Translations under genes and position numbers: made by a program | In this document: positions 32,445 to 44,519 of the stretch, one piece after another | Numbering within the stretch: the first letter of the stretch is position 1 | Layout: each line of letters opens with the position of its first letter | Assembly: GCA_964036045.1 (NCBI GenBank) | Contig: OZ038380.1 | Span: forward strand, 118,244,699 to 118,308,698 | Source: Eutreptiella sp. 'Long Island Sound 2002' | Taxonomy: Eukaryota; Euglenozoa; Euglenophyceae; Eutreptiales; Eutreptiaceae | DNA length: 64,000 nt | Direction of reading: 5' to 3' | Notes under the pieces: model-generated | The model's database searches: none | What the model was told of the DNA's origin: nothing | Seen by the model: only the letters and a program-made list of their open reading frames with translations

Positions 32445-34349
32445 GTATTACAGCTGATGAAGGCAATGTGGTGTGTTCAATGTTTCGACTGTATTCGTTA
32501 CACATTACTGTAAGCCTGTATTTTTACCTGTCTCTTGCTGCCTTAAAGTCACTGTAGCCAAGCGTTGGGCAGGGTTGGGCAAGCTTGTCAAATTCATTGG
32601 GCAGCCAGCTGTTGACGCAGTCTGAGGGATGGAGAAGGGAGATGTTGAACCGGCGCTTGGGGTATTCAAAGAGTGCGAAGGATTAATGCCAGACAGACTG
32701 TCCAGCATTGTCCTCTACATGTCGGGTACTAAAAGCTTAGTGATGGGTATCAAACGTGAAATGAAGTTGGCCAGAGTTGAGCAGTTGTGGGGCTGGCATG
32801 TGCTCCATCCGAATGCAGTCACTAAGGGGTTTGTGCACGAGTCCAGGGGTATGCTGCAATATTCTGCATTATTCTGCACTCTTAGTGGTAGTGATTTGGT
32901 GGTCTTTATTTCGTTGCTAACGATGAGCTGGGCCAAAATATCGCCCTAGTCCCTCGATTTTCGTTCATAAGCATACCATTTTCTAACTGCCTCATTTGTG
33001 TCCTGTGTATACCCTCTGCAGCAAATCTGGGTACTGTGACCATGTGCAAAGAACAATGTCGTATTATGGCCCATATCCGGGTCGTGTATGGCAGCTGGGT
33101 GTGGAGTCCCGAGTCACCTTGGCCACCGTGGGCTTCTGTTGTCAAGGCAGTCTTTTGGACCTTTGACCTTTACCAAGGGTTACGTGACAGGCTTCGCAAG
33201 CCCCGTGTGACACCAAGTATTGAAAAGGCTGACGGTGGGCATATGAATCTTAAGTTGGATGACACCATTATTGAGACAGACACAGGGAAAGTTTTGAAGG
33301 AGGAGGGTAGAGTTGAGCTACTCCCTTTGTGGGCAGGCTGCTCTGTTCTCAGCTTTATTAGTGCACTTCCATTTGTTTGCATCCTGATTGAGGTCCCACG
33401 TATGTGGACGTTGGCCCTGCACAGTATTGTGGCACAATTTGTATTGAATGGTATTTTGGTGGCAGTCACTGGTCAGACTGCTGATGTTCGGGCCTGTGTT
33501 AGCAACCTGAAAGCTGCCTGTGCTGAGGAATTTTTCCATGCCGATGTATGTGTGTACAACCTATCCAAGCCATCAGCACTGTACAGCATGGGACAAACTG
33601 CTCTTGCACTGTGTAGTGTGCACCAATTTTCTGCACGCCTACTTCGATATCTTTCTTATATCCAGGGCCCCCTGACGACTGCCATTCCTGTCGAAGTATT
33701 CCGTTATTTGCTGTATGCATTGGATTTGATTCAGCAGAATAGTACATGGGTAATGGTCTGCAGATAGCAGCCAGATTTTTCTGAGCCCTGTCCATTCAGA
33801 GCCTGTTCCGTGTGAACATTGCAGTTGCATACTTGTCTGAGGAGAAGTCTATTCCTGAGTCATTTGTTACTGATTTGAGGCCTGCTGTGTCGAACTGCGA
33901 CACTATGGCACCAGTCCAATGGGACCGAGTTTGTGAAGACCTTGCAGATGGGTTTCCAGTAGATTGTACGGGAAGGAGGTATGTAGAGCAAGAAGAGAAG
34001 GCCACCCAACCAGCGGAAGAGGACAGTGAATTCCAGAAACCCCCCCCCCCCCCCAAAGTCAACTGGCTAGCAGGGGGACGGCACCCCCACCAAGGCCAAA
34101 AAATGAAAGGCTGTAGCAAGCCTCTCACAGCAGAGCCACAAGCCTGGTGCAAAGCCTCCACCCAACAAGGCACTTTGCACGTTTGCAGCCCTCTTCTCAC
34201 CGTCCCAGCAGACACGGAATGGACGTCGTGCCACTGATAGTGCTAACAGTGAGATGCCTGGTGGCCAGGCAGCACAAGCAAATGTTGGGCAGTTTACTGG
34301 TAGGGTGCCAAACCAAAGGCACCTGGCCTTAGGAAGGGGAGATAGAGTG
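32434..34349 (+). pseudogene. Element A gene, 5'-truncated copy
   Basis: The copy starts at residues AEIRITADEGN of the ParB-like segment, so the GGQH box is absent. The candidate intron lies at 32849-33021 with the same donor and acceptor. The C run near 34040 is longer and is preceded by an extra A. The open array frame upstream runs through the junction into this fragment and stops at 32555-32557, giving a chance fusion. Confidence 0.6.
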
Positions 34350-34472
34350 ACAGTGGTGTGTGCTCTGACTGCTGTGTTGTATGTTTTCCCTGTTACACGT
34401 CAGAATGGCGTTATGCGTTGTCTCTGCAGATACCATTGACGTTTTGCGCACTGTTTTTTTTTGTGTTTTCCT

Positions 34473-34690
34473 AAAGCTGGAAGAAATTTCGCCGAGGTTC
34501 AAGTATTTCTTGGAATACACGGTTGGTTTTTACATTTTTGTAAAGCTGGAAGAAATTTCGCCCACGTTTAGGTATTTCTTGGAATACACGGTTCGTTTTT
34601 ACCTTTTTGTAAAGCTAGTAGAAATTTCGCCCACAGGCCTCATTAATGGCAAATAGAGACCTTGATTATGAGGCATGAATTTGAGTGACT
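34473..34690. repeat. Right terminal repeats of element A, copy 2
   Basis: The same three direct GAAATTTCGCC-containing units as in copy 1, followed by the TGGCAAATAGAGAC part of the inverted repeat. Confidence 0.75.
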
Positions 34691-34903
34691 GTCAATTGAC
34701 AATTTTTGGGCACACACAGGGTGTAGCAACCCTTGCCAATTGTGTGCTACCCTACTATAATACATTTGTGTGTAACACGAAAGGTATACTATTGAAGAAA
34801 CCTTCGTTCTTCCTCTGCTTTTCCAGTATCCTTACATGCTTATTGTGTTTTGACAACTAGGATGTGGTTACATGAGAATGGCATTTTAGGTAAATAGAGA
34901 TAC

Positions 34904-35299
34904 TCATTTTTTCCTACCAAGAGCAAGGGGTCCCCTAGGTACAGAATTCATACCCTGTTTGGGGGGGGGGGGGGGGCGGGGGTATAGTATGGCCCCGCGG
35001 AGCCCAGCCTGTGGGTAGGGGGGTGGGCAGCTAGCGTGGCCTAAGTTCCATATGATCTTTGCAGCCATGTTCCGAGCCAATGATGCGACCGCGACAAAAA
35101 GTCCATCGAAAAAGGTAGAGACTCTAAAATATGTTCCATTTGTTGAAACAAGACCCATGATAGGGCACCTCATCTGCGCACTCCACTCCTTCGGGTAAAG
35201 CAAGCAAGCAAGCAAGGCTTCTCTTGCGACATCATGGGATTGAAGCGAAACTTGATATGTTGTGGGTGAGAGAGCAGTGTGTATGGTACTGCTCAACAT
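34904..35299 (-). CDS. Unrecognised 131-codon open frame, copy 2
   Basis: The conceptual peptide is the same as the frame at 7392-7787. No domain was recognised. Confidence 0.2.
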   Translation of the reverse strand: MLSSTIHTALSPTTYQVSLQSHDVAREALLACLLYPKEWSAQMRCPIMGLVSTNGTYFRVSTFFDGLFVAVASLARNMAAKIIWNLGHASCPPPYPQAGLRGAILYPRPPPPPKQGMNSVPRGPLALGRKK

Positions 35300-35501
35300 T
35301 GCAGCTACTTACCCCATGGCACCAAGGAGGGGGTTCTAGTGTGTACCCACTGTGAACGGAATTGTGAATGAGTGCGTTCACTTTGCTGATTTTCGGCCCG
35401 TTTTGCCTATTGTGCCCTGTCTTTGTGCCCGTTTGCGGTGCTTACTTCACCTATAATTCATAAAAATTTGTACCGCGCAATTTGTAGCTTGAATAGGTCA
35501 T

Positions 35502-35627
35502 AATGTCGCCGAAATTCGCAAATAAAATTCGAATTTGCGTTTGCATTCGCAACCTAAATTCGCCACTAAATTCGCATTCATATGTGCCTTCACATTCGCG
35601 CGAACTTTGCGCGAATATCCTTTGCTT
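35502..35627. promoter_or_regulatory. ATTCGCA/TTCGCGCGAA cluster upstream of gene B, copy 2
   Basis: Same motif series as at 7990-8115, ending about 50 bases before the ATG at 35676. A regulatory role is inferred from position only. Confidence 0.45.
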
Positions 35628-35675
35628 TTCGCGCCTTTTGTTCAGACCTCACTAGCTTTCGCTTTTTCTGTGACC

Positions 35676-38600
35676 ATGTCTAGCCAGCAGTCGATCCCCA
35701 TGTCCCAGATCGGGTCCCTCTCCCTCCCCGACCCGGCCGACGGCACCCTGGGCCACTACCAGGGCCTCGCCCTTCGCGCCGGCACGTTGGAGGAGGCCAC
35801 GTACACGAGGGGCCTGGCAGTGGAGAAGGTGGTGGGGTGGGCGAAAGGGTTGGCCATGCCCCCCCACATGATCCATGTGGACATGCGCACCCCCGAAAGG
35901 GCGGGATGGTTGGGGAAAAAAGGTTGGGCCAGTCTTCTTTTCCGGGAGTTGCAGGTGGCGGGTTGCGGGCCGTCTGGCTCGTTCCCGCCCGCGACACCGT
36001 GGAGAGCCTTTTAGGAATCATGGCCACGCTCACCGTGGGCAAGCCCAAGCCTGGCCTTTGTGCCATCTACCCCACCACTGGCCTCGTTCATTGCCCCATG
36101 ATGATGGACATGATTGCCATCAATAACTATTTTCCTGCCGGTGAGCCGCAGGCTAACCATGCTAACCTTCCTTTTCAATGGCAGGGTGTGCAGGCCCAGT
36201 GGTGGGACGATATGGGCATCTTGCCTAGCCACCCGACCGTGCCCCCTCTCCACCACATCCCTGATATCACTGTGCCCACTCTCCATAGGATGAAGGGGCT
36301 CGGTTGGTATCGGGGAATCGCGGACCCCCCCCTTCATTACGCCCGAGCCCCCCATGCGCACGGCACCCCTGCAGGACCCCCCCTGGTATGCCACCGCTAA
36401 CCCCTCCGTGAAGGCTGACCGCCCAGCCCCCCCCGATGGCCGTCAACTTCGTGGACGGCCTCGGCTACATAGTCCACCGCGATATTCTTCTCGCGGAGGA
36501 CTGCAAGACCACCTGGGGGAAGGTGGAAAAAAATGGGGGGGGGCAACCAAGTTCCTCAACAGTTTGACCCGGTGTTCAATGTGAAACCGGTGGAGGAACA
36601 GAGGAAGAACCCCACCCTTCCTCAGCGGTACCAGTCCAAGCCCTCCAAAACCGGGGGGCTGGTTGGTGCCCTTATTAAAAAGTTTATTAACTCCATGCAG
36701 GACCGTGTCCCCGATCCGTTCAAGGACTTGTTTGAGATGCCGTGTTCGGTCATCGTGTCGGGTGCTGAGTCGGGGGACCAGCTCCCGCACACGGATGTCT
36801 CCACCGCCCCCGATATGCTCCCCCCCCTTGACCACCACCCCTCCAGCTGCCACATCTCCACCTTCGTGGCCCTCTCCCCCCAGTACCGCCTCAACATCCA
36901 GGCGGGAACGGCGCTTGGGGAGGCCACGAAGGAGAGGTGGGACGCAGTCCTCTTCCAACAGGGGGAGGTCCTCGTCATGGTCAGCACTGCCCGGCACCAC
37001 GGGCTCCCCTCTCCCCCCGGGCAAAAGATGCACGGGGCACTGTTTACGCAGTGGACCCCCGATCGGCGTCATTTGGGAGTTAAGCCGAATACGACGCATC
37101 TGGACCCCCCCACCCCCCTGGAGCTCAAGGAATGCCTCGGCCTGCTAGAATGGGGGGGGGGGGGAGGACGTGCCCACGTTCGGGCAGCTGTTGCTGTTGG
37201 GTATTGGATCGGAGGCTCGAGTGGGGCTGGCCAACCGGGACGCGGTGGACGACGCCTTCAGCCCCCCCGAGGTGCAGCCAGGCCCCCCGGTGTGCACACA
37301 CCATCCCCTGTTCCTCTCCCGCTCCGCGCACGGCATCTCCCCCGTCACCGTGCGCGACGGGGAAATGCTCCTGTCGAACGGGGCGTACGAGATGGAGGTG
37401 GTGAAGGCGGACTCGACGGACGGGGATGCGGAGGTGACGTGGGCACTTGGGGCTACGCGGCCCCCCACGCGCCCGGCCCCCGCCTGGCGGCTGCCGCACG
37501 CTGTGCCGGAGTGGAAGCGGGCGAAGGAGTCCAAGAAGGGGACGTGGACTGTGACCTGCCCGTGTGAATGTGAGGTATGCATTGTTTTCTACCCCGTATT
37601 CGCGCGAAGTTCGCGCGAACTTCGCAACTATGTGCTTCGCATTCGAATCTGCTAGTTCGAGAATTTGTCGCGAAGTTCGCGCAAACTTCGCGCGAAGTTC
37701 GCGCGAATTTCACATGAATATTTACATTTCATTCATTTTCTGCTTCATCTCCTTCTCAAGAGGCATGGCACTGCTGGCTGCCCGACCCCCAAGCGGCCGT
37801 GGCCGCCCAGAGCCCATAAGCGATTCCGCCCGGCCGGGCACACCAGTGCCCGTGCACTGCCGGGCACGGGCACGGGCACGGGCGGCCACGTGTCCTTCGA
37901 CGTGCCCTCGAGTTCGGCCAGCGCCCCGCCCACTGACATCCGGCCGGCCGTTCCCGCGGCCCCCCCTCCAGCCCTGGGCCCCGACCCCGTGGTCGTCGCA
38001 AACCCGGTGGCAGGAACCGGTGCCACGGCCTACCCGTCGGACCTCCCCCCCATCACCACCCTCTCCATGTTGCGGACCCAGCCCCCGTTCGCATGGAAGC
38101 TGGACCTCCCGGGACGGAAGCGGGCAAGGGAGGAGTTCGTGGCGACGACGTGGGAGATCGAGGTGGAGACGTAGGATGAGGCGCGGGAGTCGCCCCTCAA
38201 AATTTCCTTCCCCTGCGCCATCACCCACACCAACACTGGGGGAGGTTGGAAGGAGGGGGAGAGGGTTGTTGCCCTCTACGCGTACCGCCTGCGTGGAGGG
38301 CATGGGAGGATGGATTGTTGCGTGCAGGGTAGGGCGGTGGTGCCGGTGGGGCAATTGAGGCGTTTGGCGGCGTTGGCGGTGACGGGGGTGAGGGGATGGG
38401 GGGACCGGCTGGAGGAGCACATGAGCTACGCGTGGCTCCAAATGCTCACCCGGGCAAAGGAGGAGCAGCGGCGGCATTTGGGGGAGGTGGGGGGAGTGGT
38501 GGACGTGGATGCGGAGGAGGGGGAGGGGGAGGGGGCCGATGCCTCCTCCATGCGGAGCTCCAGGAGCAGCGGGTCCAAGGGCAAGGTCGTCTGGCCCCGC

Positions 38601-39242
38601 AAGGCCCCCAAAATGCCCGCCAAGTCGGGGGGCTAGCCCTCGGCTGCACAGCCCCCGACGGCAGCGCACGTGGACGCGTGGGTGGCGGCGCAGGCGGGGG
38701 CCTTGCCCGAGTGGCAAAAGGGGGCGGTGGCGGCGGAGGGGGAGGTTCTCCTCCTGCGGGGCAAGCTCCAGGAGGCGGAGCAGCGGGCGCACGAGGCGGA
38801 GTGGCGGGTAACGGCAGCGGAGCGGGAGCGGGACGTGCTGCGGGCGCAGGCCCGCAAACCCAAGCCCAAGCCGGGTCAGCAGCAGGAGGTCGGGCGAGCG
38901 GAAAGGGGGGGGGGGGCACCGGGGGGGGTGGGGTGAGCGACGGGGTGAAGTACCTCATGGCGGGCAGCCAGGCCTGGAAGTCCCAGGCAAAGAAGGTGAA
39001 GGGGGAGCTCTCAGCAGTGGCCGCCACCGCGCGCCTGCTGCTTGGCCAGAAGGAGGGGGGGGGGGCTGGCCTTCGAGTTTGTGGTGCAAGGGTATAAGGC
39101 TGCCTTGGACAGCCATGACGATGTTGAGAAGCGTTACCCGGGGGACGCCCTGGTGGAGGCCGCCACTAACCGTGCCTTCAAGCCCCCCACGCCCGCCGAG
39201 GCCCAGGGCTGTGGGACCTCCATTGGCACTGCAAGCCAGTAG
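35676..39242 (+). pseudogene. Gene B, copy 2
   Basis: The structure matches copy 1: the same start, the same homopolymer-associated frame changes, the HTD and His/His...Lys spacing, an intron at 37575-37760 and both in-frame TAGs. The G run near 37150 is longer by two bases, and the residue before LPHTD changes from His to Gln. Sharing every break shows that they predate the duplication, or reflect a common assembly error. Confidence 0.45.
37599..37712. repeat. TTCGCGCGAAG cluster in the gene B intron, copy 2
   Basis: Same two blocks of 11-base palindromic units as at 10085-10198. Confidence 0.8.
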
Positions 39243-39300
39243 TGTCACCCTGCGAACAGCCCTTTTTAACCCTTGTAAATTACACCAGGGCCTGAACATG

Positions 39301-39399
39301 CTGCGAACTTCGCGCGAACGCCGCACGATGCCTTGCAAATGCGCGACGACCACTGTCCTGGGATTTTCTGCGAGCTTCGCGCGACCTTCGCGCGAATTT
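39301..39399. repeat. TTCGCGCGAA cluster between genes B and C, copy 2
   Basis: Same arrangement as at 11786-11884. Confidence 0.7.
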
Positions 39400-39565
39400 G
39401 TACAATATTTTTGTTTAATAGCGGTTCCCAACACATGGGGTGTACAAATGTGTTGTACAAATTTTTTGTTGTGCCGTGGATGCCAATGGGGCTGACTGTG
39501 TCTGACTTTCTTGACTTTCATAATCAACATGCATTGCCTTTTGCCTATTGTCAGTGTTTTTTGCC

Positions 39566-41344
39566 ATGGGACGTGGGAGTGGCGACAAGGTGAAGAAGGC
39601 CTTTGCCCATGTCAAGTCCAGGCAGCACCGGGCCCGCCGGTTGAGGACACAGCAAGAAGTTGTATGGGGGGAACTAGGAGCCGAGTACCTGGTGAGGCAC
39701 CTTCCGGACACGGGGCACATTGTCCTCACGCCAGTAGACGGGGGGGAGTGTTGCTCTACCCACTGCACCATCCATGTGGGAGAAGAACGTCGCAGCGGTG
39801 TGGCGCATCCGATCGCTGCACGTGTCCACGACGGAGGCGCAGTACCTCGCTCCCCATTTAGTGGAGGGAGTACCATGGGAGGACGTGTGGGTCACCATGC
39901 AGCAGCTTGCGCAGCCCGCATCGGAGGGGTTGGTAGCCAAGACGGGGGATGACACGGAGCTATACGGAGCCTTTTGCCCGTTACCGGCGCGGTTGCAACA
40001 CTTGTACCGTTGCCGACTAGCTGAACTCGCCCACATCCAACAACCGGGCAATCCAAGGCTGCATTGGATGCCACAAGCAGTGGACGGCACGTCGCGGCAC
40101 GAGGCGTCCTTCGTGCATTGCACCCTCGGGGGTACCCGTAGCCCCGATCAACTAGCAAGTTGGTGGCTATTGGGGGGTAGTGAGGAGTGGTCGACCTTGT
40201 ACGCGGCTGCTTAAGAGGTTGACTTCGACCAACAATTGTGGGATGCTAGTAAGCTTGTCTTCCAAGACACTTCCGGTGCCGACCGAGAAACACTTTTCTT
40301 CCTGTGTGCCTATGGTAAGGCACAAATTTTAATGGCCAATTGTAAAAATTTTAAAGCCGAGGCTCCACGAGCCATGGTCTATTGGGTTTGCGGCCGCAAT
40401 AGGCCAGACTGCCTTGCCAATTTTGCTTTGGAAGCCACCATTGACAGGTGGTGGGAGGTTGTGCTCCCCATGGGAGCTATATATAGACACATCCCAGCCA
40501 AACGTCGCACTCCCGACTACTGGTTGCACGGGGTGCTGCGGGTAACTATTTGTGGTATTTCCGGCATGAGGGATGCGGTGTCGGCTGCCACTGGCAAGTC
40601 CGCGGCGGTCGTCGCCCGCAATTTTTCCAACCGATCCTAGATGTTGCCCGCATGGCAGCCAAGACGGTAACAAAGGGTAGGATGGCAAAGGGCAATGACA
40701 CCGCCAACGCAAAGGGAAACGTTAGGCTAGAGTGTGCCGCGGCTGTGCAACTCATGCGCACCCGGAGGTGGGAGGCACTCATTGCCGTGTGCTTCGAAGA
40801 GGGGGGAATGAACAACAAGCGGGTGGGGGGAAAACCATGGGGGGATGTTTGTAGGCAGTGGTGGGACAATTTTGCCAAGATGTGTATATATGCATGGCGG
40901 ACATCTTGGCTGTCCGGGGCAGACCTAGGAAGGTTACGTGACTGTAGCATAGCAATGGGCAAAGCCCACTTACTCTTGGAATGGCCTAAGCTGTTATGGT
41001 CACATTTGTGGATTGACCGCATGTATTTTTTTGCCAGCCAATGGAGAAATCTCTCCCAATTTTCATGCTTCACCATGGAAGGCAGCCACCGTAGGCTCAA
41101 GCGCATGTGGCGCAACAGCGGGGGCCTAAGCCTTCTGCGTGGGCGACTAGGTGTGCAGGTTGTCGTTGACACCCACACTATAGACGACGGCCTCCGTGCG
41201 GAGGGGTGGGACGTCACAAAGAGGTCCATGCGTGGGCTAGGCCCAGTGACCATACAACAATTGGCTAGGCGGCCCTGCAAGAAGGCCCTTAGTGACCTCA
41301 ACTGTGTACATACTCTTACGCAACGTTTCAGGCGCCGCACCTAG
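39566..41344 (+). pseudogene. Gene C, copy 2 (one stop fewer than copy 1)
   Basis: Same layout as 12051-13829, but codon 39975-39977 is TGC, so the frame stays open from 39774 to the TAA at 40212-40214 and reads YGAFCPLPARLQHLYRCR. The G-run frameshift near 39740, the TAA and the later frame change remain. The C-terminal EGSHRRLK box is present, and the preceding IDHMYF reads IDRMYF. This copy is probably closer to the ancestral sequence at the first stop. Confidence 0.5.
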
Positions 41345-41419
41345 CGCAAACAACGAGCGTAGTACGTTTGGACAGTTCATGGCCGGCGAAGTGGACGTGC
41401 GTGTTATTGTGAATGCATA

Positions 41420-41487
41420 CTTGTACGCGAATCTGGGACAACTTCGCGCGAACTTCGCGCGAATTTGTCCCAAATTCACATTCGCAA
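41420..41487. repeat. TTCGCGCGAA cluster after gene C, copy 2
   Basis: TGGGACAA and TTGTCCCA flank ACTTCGCGCGAACTTCGCGCGAA. It is more symmetric than copy 1, which has one G for C change. Confidence 0.75.
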
Positions 41488-41538
41488 GTGTCGCAGCCCA
41501 CACAGGCGAACGGCACAATACGAATAGGGCATTAAACG

Positions 41539-43110
41539 GCTACCATGGCCACGCAGTGTATGGAAAAGGGGTGGTTTTTTTCTTGCAGGGTCCTGTATTT
41601 TATTTTTTTAGAATTTTTGAAACCATATCCTCCATTCCAACCCATTGAAAAAGGGGTTTTTTGGGCAAAAAAAAAATAGTTGTTTTGGGTACCCATATTC
41701 GCTCTCTCATTCAAAGGTTCCCTTGACGGCAATTCGCAAAGGGTACATGGGGGTTCTGGCGCCGGAACCCCCCTTCCAACGGATGACCCACAATTGTTGT
41801 ACAGGCATTGAGTCACCACGATAGGCCAAAGGCTCACCCATGACAATTCTTGGATGCCTAAGACCTCTTGCCACTACAACAATCACTACATCAACCCCAT
41901 TGTGAGTGCCTAGTCGTCACACTTGAATTTCACCACTTCGCCCTCCATATCCGCGGGAACCCCCCTAACCCCCTAACCCCTCTAAACACACCCCTAGCCG
42001 GGTTCTAACATATGGGCACCACATGGACGTAAAGAAGTAGCAGCTGGGCCCAAATAGAACACTGTAATCTAGATTTTGGGCGAAAAGCAGATAAACCTAC
42101 CCCCGCTAGAAGGCGGGGTTTGCCCCCCCCCCCCCCCTCTAGCAGAGCGCGTACAACAGCGCACCCCACAGTTGGGGGCATGTCCTTGAAGTTGGAGGCC
42201 GGGCAAGAAAGGTGTGCAGATTGCCTACGAAACCCGTGCCGTACATGGGGTCCCCAATGCTTTAGAGAAAGGGGGACAAAATCATCGCTGGCCCACAAAT
42301 GAGCAGATAGGATTGTGTATTGCGACCAAGTTGGCCATGAGGCATCAAACATCAAACTTTTATGGACCGCCATTACCCAAACCATAAACCCACCACCCCC
42401 ACCCCCCCTTGTGATGCGGGCTTCTGAAATTGATTGGAGGGGGCTATAAAATTGAAGCGGACCCTACAAGGACCTATGGAGACACAGTACCACTGCACAG
42501 CATAGCATGGCACACCTGCAGTTGTGATTGATCATTTCCATGGGTGTCATTTTCATTGCATGAAAAGCAACAGCTATGAGATAAAGAAAAGAACACCCTC
42601 GCACATCCCTGATTGATCCCCCCCCTAGGCAGTTCTCTCAAGCCCCCCCCCCCTGGTGACAAACGTGTAAAGGAAGGAAAGGCACCCCCCCCCCCAACCA
42701 AGGCTTGAAGCAAGGGCACCCCCACAATGCCTATGCCTATGTCAAAATGTGTGTGCGTGTGCATGTGTGTGTGTGTGTGTGTGTGTCTATGTGTGGGAGC
42801 ACATATGCCTATACATGCGCCGAATCGGTTGGTTCACGGTGCAATGGTGTCCGATGGCCCTACAACGCTACGGTTGAGGCCACAAAACGAAAAATCTACA
42901 CCTCGAAGAGTGTAGTGAGTGGGGGCGGTTTCCATACTTCCCACAAACAAACACACAACACCACACGGAGGGTCTTTTCCGAATCATTTTCTATACCGCC
43001 TGATGCAAGAAAGCACTCATGAGTGTGGGGGGGGGGTGGAAGGACTAGGGAAGGGCCAGAGGGGGGGGGGGCGAACTATTGTTGGGGGGGGCATCTTCCG
43101 TTTGGGGGGG
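41539..43110. other. Non-coding spacer, copy 2
   Basis: Duplicate of 14024-15596, with the near-palindrome at 41749-41772, the TG repeat at 42747-42805 and altered homopolymer lengths. No gene is seen. Confidence 0.5.
42747..42805. repeat. TG dinucleotide microsatellite, copy 2
   Basis: Same as 15232-15290 with one TG to CG change near its start. Confidence 0.9.
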
Positions 43111-43309
43111 GGTGCTATCAATTTCATAGCCCCCTCCACTGTATCAATTCAATAGGCACCCATATCAATTTCATGGACACCCCGTAGCCCCCCCCATCAA
43201 TTTCTTAGCCCTCTCCCCATCAATTCCATAGCCCCCCCCCCATCAATTTCATAGGTCCCCCCCTTGTGAATTTCATAGCCCCCCCCCGCATCAATTTCAT
43301 AGCCCTCCC
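43111..43309. repeat. TCAATTTCATAG/poly-C short tandem repeat leading into array 2
   Basis: Same unit series and the same fusion point to the 49-bp array as at 15597-15795. Confidence 0.8.
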
Positions 43310-44519
43310 CACCACATGGGCGTGGGGGCCTCCTTCGCTTTGGGACCACCGAAGCCCCCACCGCATGGGCGAGTGGGCCTCCTTCGCTTTGGGACCACCG
43401 AGGCCCCCACCGCATGGGCGTGGGGGCCTCCTTTGCTTTGGGATCAACGAGGCCCCCGCCGCATGGGCGAGTGGGCCTCCTTCGCTTTGTGACCACTTGG
43501 GCCCCCAACGCATGGGTGTGGAGGCCTTCTTCGCTTTGGGACCACCGAGGCCCCCACCGCATGGGCGTGGGGGCCTCCTTTGCTTCGGGACCACCGAGGC
43601 CCCCAACGCATGGGCGAGGGGGCCTCCTTCGCGTTGGGACCACTGAGGCCCCCACCGCATGGGCGTGGGGGCCTCCTTCGCTTTGGGACCACCGAGGCCC
43701 CAACCGCATGGGCGAGGGGGCCTCCTTCGCTTTGGGACCACCGAGGCCCCCACCGCATGGGCAAGGGGGCCTCCTTCGCTTTGGAACCACCGAGGCCCCC
43801 ACCGCATGGGCGCGGGGGCCTCCTTCGCTTTGGGACCACCGAGGCCCCCGCCAATGGGCGTGGGGGCCTCCTTCGCTTTGGGACCACGGAGGCCCCCACC
43901 GCATGGGCATGGGGGCCTCCTTCGCTTTGGGACCACCAAGGCCGCCACCGCATGGGCGGGTGGGCCTACTTCGCTTTGGGACCACCGAGGCCCCCACCGC
44001 ATGGGCGAGGGGGCCTCCTTCGCTTTGGGAGCACCGAGGCCCCCACCGCATGGGCATGGGGGCCTCCTTCGCTTTGGGACCACCGAGGCCCCCACCGCAT
44101 GGGTGTGGGGGCCTCCTTCGCATTGGGACCACCGAGGCCCGCACCCCATGGGCGTAGGGACCTCGTTCGCTTTGGAACCACCGGGGCCCCCATCCCATGG
44201 GCGTGGGGGCCTGCTTCGCTTTGGAACCACCAAGGCCCCCACCGCATGGGCAAGGGGGCCTCCTTCGCTTTGGGACCACCGAGGCCCCCACCGCATGGGC
44301 GAGGGGGCCTCCTTCGCTTTGGGACCACCGAGGCCCCCAGCGCATGGGCGTGGGGGCCTCCTTCGCTTTGGGACCACCGAAGCCCCCACCGCATGGGCGA
44401 GGGGGCCTCCTTCGCTTTGGGACCACCGAGGCCCCCACCGCATGGGCGAGGGGGCCTCCTTCGCTTTGGGATCAACGAGGCCCCCGCCGCATGGGCGAGT
44501 GGGCCTCCTTCGCTTTGGG

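Larger units (their letters stand above)
32434..34690 (+). mobile_element. Element A, 5'-truncated copy
   Basis: Only the right part of element A is present. The left inverted repeat and the first third of the gene were lost at the duplication junction. The right terminal repeats (34473-34690) are intact. Lacking one end, this copy could not be mobilised in a standard way. Confidence 0.8.
35396..41538 (+). mobile_element. Element B, copy 2
   Basis: Complete duplicate with the same edges, genes and palindromic clusters (35502-35627, 37599-37712, 39301-39399 and 41420-41487). In the last cluster, copy 2 reads ACTTCGCGCGAACTTCGCGCGAA where copy 1 has ACTTGGCGCGAA, so it keeps the more regular palindrome. 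Confidence 0.45.
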
